A stretch of 21,144 nucleotides of DNA from Pseudomonadota bacterium (GTDB lineage: Bacteria > Pseudomonadota > Gammaproteobacteria > Pseudomonadales > Oleiphilaceae). The position numbers were made by a program, and so were the translations under genes. The stretch is taken from positions 1 through 21,144 of the forward strand of contig JAEZAA010000112.1 in assembly GCA_023430625.1 (NCBI GenBank), read 5' to 3'. Below are positions 9,609 through 16,441 of this stretch, piece by piece. Position 1 is the stretch's first letter, and every line of letters begins with the position of its first letter. Below the pieces are notes generated by a model, which was given only the letters and a program-made list of their open reading frames with translations, had not been told where the DNA came from and searched no databases.

Positions 9609-9905
9609 ATGTCGAGCCGTTCTCTGTTCAACGTACGCAACGAGCGCAACGAGCGCAAAACCAAAGTGGCCGTGATTGGCACCGACCATCAGGGCAATTC
9701 GGTTGCGACGGTGATCGAAGTGGTTGCCAGCCAGGAAGTCATCGCCAGCTGCCAGCATCATGAAGCCGTCAAGGCGATTGCGGCCGACTCCGGTATCATG
9801 GCCCCCTACCTGCTGTTCAACGAGGACGCCTGGACGGAACTAATGAGTCTGGCCCGCATGTTACAGCCCGCCGTCATGCCGACCGGTGCCCGCGTCGCCG
9901 CCTGA
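9609..9905 (+). CDS. Hypothetical protein, 98 aa
   Basis: A small soluble protein with no signal peptide. ATG 9609 is preferred because GACGAGG (9594-9600) lies 8 nt upstream; a GTG at 9600 overlaps that site. Residues 8-16 contain a short duplication (a 9-bp DNA repeat coding for the RNE pattern). The rest alternates strand-like (TKVAVIGTD, SVATVIEVVAS) and helical (HEAVKAIAADSG, AWTELMSLARMLQP) stretches, with one Cys and two adjacent His (SCQHHEA). I do not recognise a family. The next gene, a PF10118-type hydrolase, is in the same direction but 193 bp away behind its own probable promoter, so the two are probably separate units. Confidence 0.65.
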   Translation: MSSRSLFNVRNERNERKTKVAVIGTDHQGNSVATVIEVVASQEVIASCQHHEAVKAIAADSGIMAPYLLFNEDAWTELMSLARMLQPAVMPTGARVAA

Positions 9906-9932
9906 TCCATATCCAGGCACCTTATCCGGACA

Positions 9933-9975
9933 CTTTGGGGAGCACTGAAGCCGCCTCCCGGCGCAGCCCCCAAAG
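9933..9975 (+). terminator. Hairpin after the 98-aa gene
   Basis: CTTTGGGG (9933-9940) and CCCCAAAG (9968-9975) are perfect inverted copies enclosing a second small stem, GCCG/CGGC (9950-9953 and 9959-9962). It begins 28 bp after the stop codon. The 3' side lacks a T-run, so termination is a moderate inference. Confidence 0.4.
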
Positions 9976-10017
9976 AACCTGCTCAATGCCCTGCAAAGTT
10001 TCTCGTATCCTCATCTC

Positions 10018-10031
10018 AGTATGCATATACT
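10018..10031 (+). promoter_or_regulatory. Possible -10/operator for the PF10118 gene
   Basis: The inverted repeat AGTAT-GCAT-ATACT contains TATACT (10026-10031), a good -10 hexamer about 70 bp before the start codon. No clear -35 is present, so an activator-dependent promoter is possible. Confidence 0.35.
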
Positions 10032-10068
10032 TTCGGCCTAAGCCCCAGCATTAAGCCGCAGGGAGTCG

Positions 10069-10092
10069 CGTACAAGGCATCGTACAAGAGGA
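10069..10092 (+). repeat. 12-bp direct repeat covering the ribosome site
   Basis: CGTACAAGGCAT (10069-10080) is followed directly by CGTACAAGAGGA (10081-10092). The second copy carries the AAGAGGA ribosome site of the next gene. The likely origin is a local duplication. Confidence 0.5.
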
Positions 10093-10098
10093 TCACCC

Positions 10099-10965
10099 AT
10101 GTCCACTGCCCCCCATGCTCAGGCACAACAAATTCCCGTGCGTCGGATGGACTTCGAGTTTTCCGACGACATTCCCACCTATTGGCACGCCGGCGATCCG
10201 TTCCGGACGCTGCTGTTTACCGCCTTGTCGGGGACCTTTCCCGAGGGTGAAAAATTCTTCGTGGATGCCGTGCGCAACTACCGGGACCAGATCAAGGATC
10301 CGGAACTCCAGCACGCGGTCAGCGGCTTTATCGGCCAGGAGGCTCATCACGCCAAGGAGCATTCCGCGCTGAACGCACTGATGCAGCGCAAGGGCTTTCC
10401 CATGCACAAGATCGACCGCATGGTGCATGACGGCCTGCACTTCATGCGTCGACGCCTGAGCCCCCAACGCCAGCTCGCCATGACCTGTGCGCTTGAGCAC
10501 TTCACCGCCATTCTCGCCGAGCTCTTGCTGGATCATCCGGAACTGACGGCGGACATGGATCCACGGATGAAAGCACTCTGGCTTTGGCACGCGATCGAGG
10601 AATCCGAACACATGGCGGTGGCCTACGACGTCTATCAGGCGACCGTTGGCAGTTACTGGATCCGGGTCTCGCAAATGCTGTTCAACACCCTGGAGTTCAA
10701 TTTCTTTGCCGGGCTCCATTTCCTGCGCCTGCTCCACCACGACGGACATCTCAAGGATTGGCGCCTCATGGTCCGTGGCCTGAGCGAACTCTATATTTCG
10801 CCGGGCTGGCTGCGCAAAGTCATCCCCGCCTATCTGCAGTATTACCGGCCGGGCTTTCACCCCTGGCAGCGGGATAACAGCGTGACCCTGGAATACTGGC
10901 GCCGTCATCTCCAGAATCTGCGCGCAGAATTAGGTTATGAGGATCCGCTCGGTAAACAGGTCTGA
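10099..10965 (+). CDS. Predicted metal-dependent hydrolase (PF10118 type)
   Basis: A 288-residue cytosolic protein with the layout of the COG3687/PF10118 family, which has a ferritin-like helical, metal-binding look: PEGEKFF (48-54), GQEAHHAKEH with E81 and H84 (79-88), LEHFTA (132-137) and WHAIEESEHMAVAYDVY with E167, E170 and H171 (163-179). These Glu/His pairs are the expected di-metal ligands. Members are common in lipid-degrading and marine gammaproteobacteria, but the reaction is not established, so no gene name is given. AAGAGGA (10086-10092) 6 nt upstream supports ATG 10099. The stop is 83 bp before the PAS-GGDEF-EAL gene; the two may be transcribed separately. Confidence 0.85.
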   Translation: MSTAPHAQAQQIPVRRMDFEFSDDIPTYWHAGDPFRTLLFTALSGTFPEGEKFFVDAVRNYRDQIKDPELQHAVSGFIGQEAHHAKEHSALNALMQRKGFPMHKIDRMVHDGLHFMRRRLSPQRQLAMTCALEHFTAILAELLLDHPELTADMDPRMKALWLWHAIEESEHMAVAYDVYQATVGSYWIRVSQMLFNTLEFNFFAGLHFLRLLHHDGHLKDWRLMVRGLSELYISPGWLRKVIPAYLQYYRPGFHPWQRDNSVTLEYWRRHLQNLRAELGYEDPLGKQV

Positions 10966-11048
10966 GCAACCAAACAGAGCGAGAAGCGCTGTTAAACTCT
11001 TCGGGTGGTACGACAGAATCAGCCGGCAAACCAGGAATAAAATCCGCG

Positions 11049-13361
11049 ATGTACCCGCCGATCGATTTCGAAAAACTGTTTGAGCAATCGCCAAACTGCT
11101 ATGTTCTGCTGTCCGCCGATCTCAAGATCGTCACGGCCAACGCAGCCTATCTTCGGGAAACCGCCAGCTCCCTTGAGGATCTGGTGGGTCGGGTCCTGTA
11201 CGAGGCATTTCCCCACGATCCCGACAATCCCAACAACGCCAGCCAACAACAGTTGCGCACGTCATTGCGGCGGGTGGTGGAAACCGGCGAGCCGGACACG
11301 CTCGCCTTCATTCCATACCGGGTACCCCGACTCACCCCAGCCGGACGGATCGACGAAGATCGCTACTGGAGCGCCATCCACACCCCCATCCTTGGGAAAG
11401 ACAGTGGCCGGGTCGAATTCATTCTTCAACATACCGTCGATGTGACGGAGCTCCATGACCTCAAAATCCAGGCGCGGCAGCAGGAATCTTTTACGAACAA
11501 TCCGGTTTCAGACCATCAACCCGTCACCTTGCGCAAGGAAGCCGGTGTCCTGGACCGCGCTCGCCATCTTCAGGCAGCCAACCTCCTGCTGGACGCCGAG
11601 CGCCTCCACCTGCGCAGCCTGTTTCAACAGGCGCCGGGGTTCGTTGCTTTTTTACGGGGGCAGACTCATATCTTCGAGCTGGCCAACGAGGCCTACTATC
11701 AGGTCGTCGGATTTCGTGAGCTGGTCGGCAAACCGGTGCGCGAAGCACTGCCTGAGCTGACCGATCAGGGCTTTTTCGAACTGCTGGACCAGGTCTTCGA
11801 AAGCGGCCTCCCCCATGTGGGCCGCAGCGTGCGTATTTTGCTGCAACAAACACCCGAGCGCCCTCTGACCGAGGCTTTCATCGATTTCGTGTATCAGCCA
11901 ATCAAAAGCCCGGATGGCCAAGTCAGCGGCATTTTTGTGCAGGGCAGCGATGTCACCGAACAGAAACACGCCCAGGATGCCCTGCAACGCAGCCAGGCCA
12001 CATTGGAGCAGACCATCGCGGAACGGACCGAGGCACTGGCAGCGAGCGAACAGGAACGCGCCCGCGCCCTGTACCTGTCACAGCATGACAGCCTGACCGG
12101 ACTACCCAACCGTGCCATGTTCCATAGCGAACTGAGCCGGATTCTGGCCGGTGCCGAAGCATCCGGCAGCGAAGTCTCGGTGCTGTTTATCGACATCGAC
12201 CAGTTCAAGGAGATCAACGATTCCCTGGGGCACCATGTGGGCGACATGTTGCTGCAGGGAATCGCGCGTCGTCTCAAGGACACCGTGGCCGGCGAGGCGG
12301 ACATCGTCGCCCGCTTGGGCGGAGACGAGTTCGGCGTCATCAGTGTCGATCCCGCCAATCCGGACGATTTGGCCGCCACATTAGTGCAGTCTCTGACCCG
12401 CCCGTTCCTGTTCGCGGACCACCGGCTCGTGACCGGGGCCAGTATAGGCATCACGACTTATCCAGCCGATGGCACCACCCCCAGTCAATTGCTGGTGAAC
12501 GCGGATATGGCCATGTATCAGGCCAAACACCGGGGCCGCTCGACCTTCGTCCGCTATACCGAGAATCTGGACACGGAAGCCAAACGGCGCCATGCCATCA
12601 GAAACGCCCTGCGCGATGCGCTAAGCAATGACCAGCTCGAACTGCATTACCAACCGCTTTACGCTCTGGACCGCGGCACACTGGTAAGTGCCGAGGCATT
12701 GATCCGCCCGCATGCAACTGGGATCCCATTGCTGACCGCGGCTGAAATGATCACGGTGGCCGAGGACTCTGGCCAGATCCATCAACTCGGGGAGTGGATC
12801 CTGCGTCGTGTCTGCGCGCAGATCCGCGCCTGGCTGAATGCAGGCCTGACGCCTCCGCGCATTGCGGTGAACATCTCATCGCAACAACTGCGCGAACCTG
12901 AATTCGTGGGACTCATCGATGGCCTGTTACGGGAGCACGGACTCGAAGCACGGAGCCTGGAACTGGAAATCACCGAACGCACGCTCATGGAAAACAACCG
13001 GGTCAACATCGCCACCCTACGCGCACTCAGGGAGCGCGGCATACACATCGCCGTGGATGACTTCGGCACCGGCTTTTCCTCCTTGGGGTATCTGAAGCAG
13101 TTTCCCATCGATTCCCTCAAGATCGACCAGATCTTTATCAAGGGTCTCCCCGGCGACCGCCATGACGCGGCCATCACCTCCGCCATTGTCGACATGGCCC
13201 ACGGGCTGGGGCTCAGCGTCATTGCCGAAGGCATTGAACAGGAGGATCAGCTAGAATTCGTCAGGCGCATCGGCTGCGACGTGGGCCAGGGCTATATGTT
13301 ATCGGACGCCCTCACCGCCTCCCGCTTGACCGAAATGCTGGTCGACGCATGCCAGACCTAA
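11049..13361 (+). CDS. PAS-PAS-GGDEF-EAL cyclic-di-GMP enzyme
   Basis: A 770-residue protein without an obvious membrane segment. Order: PAS-like sensor (about 5-140, starting FEKLFEQSPNCYVLLSADLKIV), a second PAS (about 185-310), a coiled helix (about 315-345), GGDEF (about 347-500) and EAL (about 515-765). The GGDEF signature RLGGDEF (422-428) is intact, but five residues before it stands GEAD instead of RxxD, so the inhibitory I-site is missing. The EAL domain keeps the catalytic set: E549 in EALIR, Asn in VNISS, ELEITE, D670-D671 in DDFGTG, Lys in LKIDQ, AEGIE and GQGY. The segment after EALIR is shorter than usual. Phosphodiesterase activity is likely; cyclase activity is possible. The signal for the PAS domains is unknown. 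The ribosome site is weak (AGGA, 12 nt upstream). Confidence 0.93.
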   Translation: MYPPIDFEKLFEQSPNCYVLLSADLKIVTANAAYLRETASSLEDLVGRVLYEAFPHDPDNPNNASQQQLRTSLRRVVETGEPDTLAFIPYRVPRLTPAGRIDEDRYWSAIHTPILGKDSGRVEFILQHTVDVTELHDLKIQARQQESFTNNPVSDHQPVTLRKEAGVLDRARHLQAANLLLDAERLHLRSLFQQAPGFVAFLRGQTHIFELANEAYYQVVGFRELVGKPVREALPELTDQGFFELLDQVFESGLPHVGRSVRILLQQTPERPLTEAFIDFVYQPIKSPDGQVSGIFVQGSDVTEQKHAQDALQRSQATLEQTIAERTEALAASEQERARALYLSQHDSLTGLPNRAMFHSELSRILAGAEASGSEVSVLFIDIDQFKEINDSLGHHVGDMLLQGIARRLKDTVAGEADIVARLGGDEFGVISVDPANPDDLAATLVQSLTRPFLFADHRLVTGASIGITTYPADGTTPSQLLVNADMAMYQAKHRGRSTFVRYTENLDTEAKRRHAIRNALRDALSNDQLELHYQPLYALDRGTLVSAEALIRPHATGIPLLTAAEMITVAEDSGQIHQLGEWILRRVCAQIRAWLNAGLTPPRIAVNISSQQLREPEFVGLIDGLLREHGLEARSLELEITERTLMENNRVNIATLRALRERGIHIAVDDFGTGFSSLGYLKQFPIDSLKIDQIFIKGLPGDRHDAAITSAIVDMAHGLGLSVIAEGIEQEDQLEFVRRIGCDVGQGYMLSDALTASRLTEMLVDACQT

Positions 13362-13404
13362 CTGTCCCCTGTTCTTCCTTTAGATAAGATGTGGCCTTTA
13401 CTCC

Positions 13405-13959
13405 ATGACAGAAATTCGCTCCGAGTCAGGAGCGCATGAACTCGAGCAACTGTTTGCCCAGACTTTCTTCGAACAATATCGCACCATCCTGCAAGGTGGC
13501 GCGGCGGAACCGGAATACCGGCCAGGCACGGGCGATCAGCCGAGTTACATCTATTACACCCAGGACTACTTCCGCTCCGCACTGCATGAAACCGCCCACT
13601 GGTGCGTTGCGGGTCCGGTTCGCCGCACCCTGGTCGATTTTGGCTACTGGTATGCACCGGATGGGCGCGACCGGGCGCAACAGGCCGAATTCGAGAAAAT
13701 GGAAGTTTACCCCCAGGCGCTGGAACTGATTTTTTCCGCCGCCTGTAACCATCGCTTTCGGGTGTCGCTGGACAACCTCACCGGTGACACCGGCCGTACC
13801 CAACCCTTCGAGACAGCCGTATTGGCCCGCGCCGAGAGCCTACTGGCCAGCGGTCTCTCCGAACGCACCGCGCAGTGGACCACCGCTCTGGCCACCCACT
13901 ACCGTGGGTGTGGCGACTTTCAGCCAGCTTGGCTGCAGGAGGTCTTCAGCCATTGGTAA
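13405..13959 (+). CDS. epmC: Elongation factor P hydroxylase
   Basis: A 184-residue cytosolic protein matching E. coli EpmC (YfcM), which hydroxylates the lysyl-lysine modification of EF-P. The core is very similar: SALHETAHWCVAG with H61, E62 and H65 as probable iron ligands, RRTLVDFGYWYAPDGRD (73-89), FEKMEVYPQALE and RVSLDNL. The N-terminus is divergent. The start at 13405 fits family length (E. coli about 182). Its ribosome site is poor; TAAGAT (13385-13390) could be a -10 giving a very short leader. The rest of the pathway (epmA, epmB, efp) is not in this window. It is 43 bp after the PAS-GGDEF-EAL gene, but a shared role is not expected. Confidence 0.95.
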   Translation: MTEIRSESGAHELEQLFAQTFFEQYRTILQGGAAEPEYRPGTGDQPSYIYYTQDYFRSALHETAHWCVAGPVRRTLVDFGYWYAPDGRDRAQQAEFEKMEVYPQALELIFSAACNHRFRVSLDNLTGDTGRTQPFETAVLARAESLLASGLSERTAQWTTALATHYRGCGDFQPAWLQEVFSHW

Positions 13960-14045
13960 CCGCCTCGTCATGATCCAAATCTGGGTTGCGTAAGCACCGA
14001 TAACCTCGGGTCGTTTCTACCCAAATTGTTGCAAAACAAAGACAC

Positions 14046-14074
14046 TTGGTCAGACATGACGAGATGTTCATAAT
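14046..14074 (+). promoter_or_regulatory. Sigma-70-type promoter for the zinc-ribbon gene
   Basis: TTGGTC (14046-14051), a 17-bp spacer and CATAAT (14069-14074) give a good match. The spacer contains CATGACGAG (14055-14063), whose perfect inverted copy CTCGTCATG is at 13964-13972 just after epmC, so a regulator might use both sites. Confidence 0.55.
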
Positions 14075-14122
14075 CAAGACGTCCACCCGGTTGCCCGGCC
14101 CCCATAACCAGAAGGAACGTCT

Positions 14123-14359
14123 ATGAAACGCCTCGCCCGAACCGATTCGCAGCATGCCTGCCCCCGGTGCTGCAATCCGCTTCGCACCCAGTCCTCCACA
14201 GCGCTGTATGAGGATGTGTTTCACTGCACCTGCGGCGTCACGGTGGTTGCCCTGGACTCCCTGAAGCCTTTCCGCCATGCCGTCCTCGATAAGCTGCTCG
14301 CCCTGCTACCGCCACGGGCCAGCCATGCCCTGCGCAGCGTCAGATCGGGTAATTCCTGA
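14123..14359 (+). CDS. Small zinc-ribbon protein of unknown function
   Basis: A 78-residue basic protein with CPRC (C13, C16, followed by C17) and HCTCG (C35, C37), spaced as a single four-cysteine zinc knuckle. After it comes a basic amphipathic helix (FRHAVLDKLLALLPPRASHALRS). There is no signal peptide. AAGGAA lies upstream of ATG 14123 at normal spacing and a good promoter sits about 50 bp before the start, so it is probably a real, separately transcribed gene. Such miniproteins often bind nucleic acid or act as adaptors, but no family can be named here. Confidence 0.65.
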   Translation: MKRLARTDSQHACPRCCNPLRTQSSTALYEDVFHCTCGVTVVALDSLKPFRHAVLDKLLALLPPRASHALRSVRSGNS

Positions 14360-14379
14360 TTTCTGACAGACGTTTCAGG

Positions 14380-14408
14380 TTGTCACTCTCCCTCCCTGTC
14401 TCTTTAAT
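14380..14408 (+). promoter_or_regulatory. Sigma-70-type promoter for the beta-helix/lipoprotein pair
   Basis: TTGTCA (14380-14385), exactly 17 bp, then TTTAAT (14403-14408). This is one of the best promoter matches in the window and implies a start near 14415, leaving a leader of over 200 nt before the preferred ATG at 14632. Confidence 0.55.
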
Positions 14409-14631
14409 CAATTCATGGATTTTCGCTACAGATCATCCTTTTTGTGAAATAGACCACAGAGACACCCGGAGCCCTTTCCTCGCCTTAATCGGCTAACCAT
14501 GGCAGGCATGCCGCCAGAAACGGGCTTTGAATGCACAGACGCCCCGTCCGTATCGACAGGTTTCGGGTACTGATCGCCGGGTTGTAACGAGGACAGTTCA
14601 AATCACAAGGAGCGGTGTACACCGACGCGCT

Positions 14632-15468
14632 ATGAGCATCAGACGCTTTTCAATCACGCACTTGTCATCCAAGCACCTCTCGATCACAAATTTTTCCATG
14701 GCCAACCTTGCGATCAAGGTGGCGGGACTGCTTGGCCTGGGCCTGGCACTGTCCAGCCCCGGCTACGCAGAGACCTTTTCCGTAAAGACCGCGGCCGAGC
14801 TGCGTGCGGCGTTGCAAGCCGCACAAAGCAACGGCACGTTCGACACCATCATCCTGCAACCCGGCACCTATGCCACCGAAGCGGGCGGCCCGTTTCTCTA
14901 CAACAGCCCGGAAGGCTATGATCTGACTCTGGTTGGCCAGGAGTCCGACCCTGCCGCCGTGGTCATCAGCGGTGATCCTCAGGGCGAGGTCCTGGTACTT
15001 AACAACCAGCAGGCCGGCGGCACCTTTACGTTGCGTGGCTTGACCATCGTTGGCGGAAGCCAAGCCTTTCGCACCGAAAATGCCGCCACCCGCATCGAGT
15101 ACTGTGCATTCAGCGGCCCGGGCCTGCCCGCCGGTTCGGATGTGGCAGATCCTATCTCGCCGCCTGCCGGGCCGGTCAGCGTCATGAGCTCGGTCTTCAT
15201 GGGCGTCGACGATGCCCCGGTCGCTGCGTCTGCCGAGAGCTTCGGACCCGCGAATCATAAAGGCAATGGCTGGATGCTCCTGGGCTCATCCCGTTCCATT
15301 AACAACATGAGGTTGTTCGACAGCTATCGTGCCGTCTGGTCCTACCAGGACGGCCAGTGGCGGGCGTACTCCTCCGACCCGGCGATCAAGGCGCGCCTGC
15401 GGGACCGCAAGATCCAGGAACTCAATCGCATCCCGCCCTATAGCGGCTTCTGGGTCTGGAGACGTTGA
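14632..15468 (+). CDS. Secreted beta-helix (pectin-lyase-like) protein
   Basis: A 278-residue exported protein from ATG 14632. The hydrophobic stretch VAGLLGLGLALSSPGYA followed by ET looks like a signal peptide. The preceding n-region is unusually long, with repeated SI(T) motifs, so ATG 14698 is an alternative start; TTG at 14527 is also possible. None has a well-spaced ribosome site. The mature start TAAELRAALQAAQSNGTFDTIILQPGTY is the typical entry to a right-handed parallel beta-helix, followed by rungs LTLVGQ, VVISGD, FTLRGLTIVGG and IEYCAFSG. The end (GNGWMLLGSS, AVWSYQDGQWRAYS, GFWVWRR) resembles a separate C-terminal module seen in secreted bacterial proteins. No catalytic site is visible. 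One base separates its stop from the lipoprotein start, so the two are coupled. Confidence 0.7.
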   Translation: MSIRRFSITHLSSKHLSITNFSMANLAIKVAGLLGLGLALSSPGYAETFSVKTAAELRAALQAAQSNGTFDTIILQPGTYATEAGGPFLYNSPEGYDLTLVGQESDPAAVVISGDPQGEVLVLNNQQAGGTFTLRGLTIVGGSQAFRTENAATRIEYCAFSGPGLPAGSDVADPISPPAGPVSVMSSVFMGVDDAPVAASAESFGPANHKGNGWMLLGSSRSINNMRLFDSYRAVWSYQDGQWRAYSSDPAIKARLRDRKIQELNRIPPYSGFWVWRR

Positions 15469-15469
15469 T

Positions 15470-16318
15470 ATGACGGGACGCATGATCGGCGCTGCTATTG
15501 GTCTTCTCCTCGTACTGTCCGGTTGTAGCCGCGAGGACCGCGACCTGGTTAGCTACATGCGCATCGACCGTTCAGCTATATCCAGCGGTGACACCCTTGC
15601 GCTGGAATCGGGTGCACCGGACACAACCTTCTCCTGGTCTGTCGTCTACACCGCGCCCACCTCCGATTACTGGATGGAGGTCCAGCTGGCGGACGCCGAC
15701 AACAATGAACTCGTGCTGTTTCGCAAAACCTGCGACAAACGCACGCCCGAGCGCTACGGCTGTGGTGCGATTTCGGAACAGATCTGCAGCCCCGGCCCCA
15801 ACGCCCTCTATTGCGATGGACAGCAAGTCGACATTGACCGTCATTACAACCGCCTGCTGTTCAAGGGCTGTGTCACCGATGCCTATGATCGCCCCGTCTG
15901 TGGCATCGAGGAGCATCCGGTCACACTGACCGGCCTTGACCTGCCTGAGCTGCCAGCACCGCCATCCCCACCCCTGACACCTGAAACACCGGGCGATACC
16001 AACCCGCCCCCCATTCCTCCCGAGGAACCTGATCAAGGTGATGAGGACGATGGCGCCGACCAAGATACCGATGATCCAGGCACCGATCCCGGAGATGACC
16101 CGGGGAACGAGGAGCCGGGCGGCACTCCCGGTGGCGGCTCCGGCAGTGATCCCGACGACGACCCCGGCGAGGATCCAGGTACGGATCCAGGGCCCAATCC
16201 GGACGATGACGAACCCGGTGACGACGATGAGGATCCCTGGTGGCGTTGGGACGGCTTTCCCTGGCTGGACTGGTTGTTTGATGACCTTGATGTCCCGCCA
16301 TCGATCCCGATTATTTGA
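15470..16318 (+). CDS. Lipoprotein with six cysteines and a long Asp/Pro/Gly tail
   Basis: A 282-residue lipoprotein with lipobox LSGC (16-19) and Ser at +2, predicting outer-membrane sorting. GGAG (15458-15461) inside the upstream gene and ATG one base after its stop show translational coupling. Residues 20-155 form a small domain with cysteines at 88, 98, 106, 115, 134 and 144, probably three disulphides. Residues 157-256 are a low-complexity tail dominated by Pro, then Asp, Gly and Glu (DPGTDPGDDPG type), which may bind calcium or act as an extended spacer. The end is Trp-rich (WWRWDGFPWLDWLF, 257-270). The underlying DNA is a degenerate repeat and could vary by slippage. I do not recognise the family; a surface-exposed partner of the beta-helix protein is the best inference. 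Confidence 0.75.
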   Translation: MTGRMIGAAIGLLLVLSGCSREDRDLVSYMRIDRSAISSGDTLALESGAPDTTFSWSVVYTAPTSDYWMEVQLADADNNELVLFRKTCDKRTPERYGCGAISEQICSPGPNALYCDGQQVDIDRHYNRLLFKGCVTDAYDRPVCGIEEHPVTLTGLDLPELPAPPSPPLTPETPGDTNPPPIPPEEPDQGDEDDGADQDTDDPGTDPGDDPGNEEPGGTPGGGSGSDPDDDPGEDPGTDPGPNPDDDEPGDDDEDPWWRWDGFPWLDWLFDDLDVPPSIPII

Positions 16319-16382
16319 GCCGAAGGCAGTGGGTGATTACAAACAAACAACAATGTGTCCATAGGCAGACACCTTGGAGGGC

Positions 16383-16410
16383 TTGCTAACTAGTGCAATA
16401 CTCGGATAAA
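16383..16410 (+). promoter_or_regulatory. Possible promoter of the REC-GGDEF-EAL gene
   Basis: TTGCTA (16383-16388), 16 bp, then GATAAA (16405-16410), about 30 bp before the start codon. The -35 is good and the -10 moderate. Confidence 0.4.
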
Positions 16411-16441
16411 AAGATCTCCTTTCCAATTGGATTATCAACCG

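Noticed and set aside
16020..16250. RTX-type calcium-binding repeats in the lipoprotein tail
   Set aside because: The tail is Asp/Pro/Gly-rich but lacks the GGxGxDxUx nonapeptide pattern, so only a general low-complexity acidic tail is claimed.
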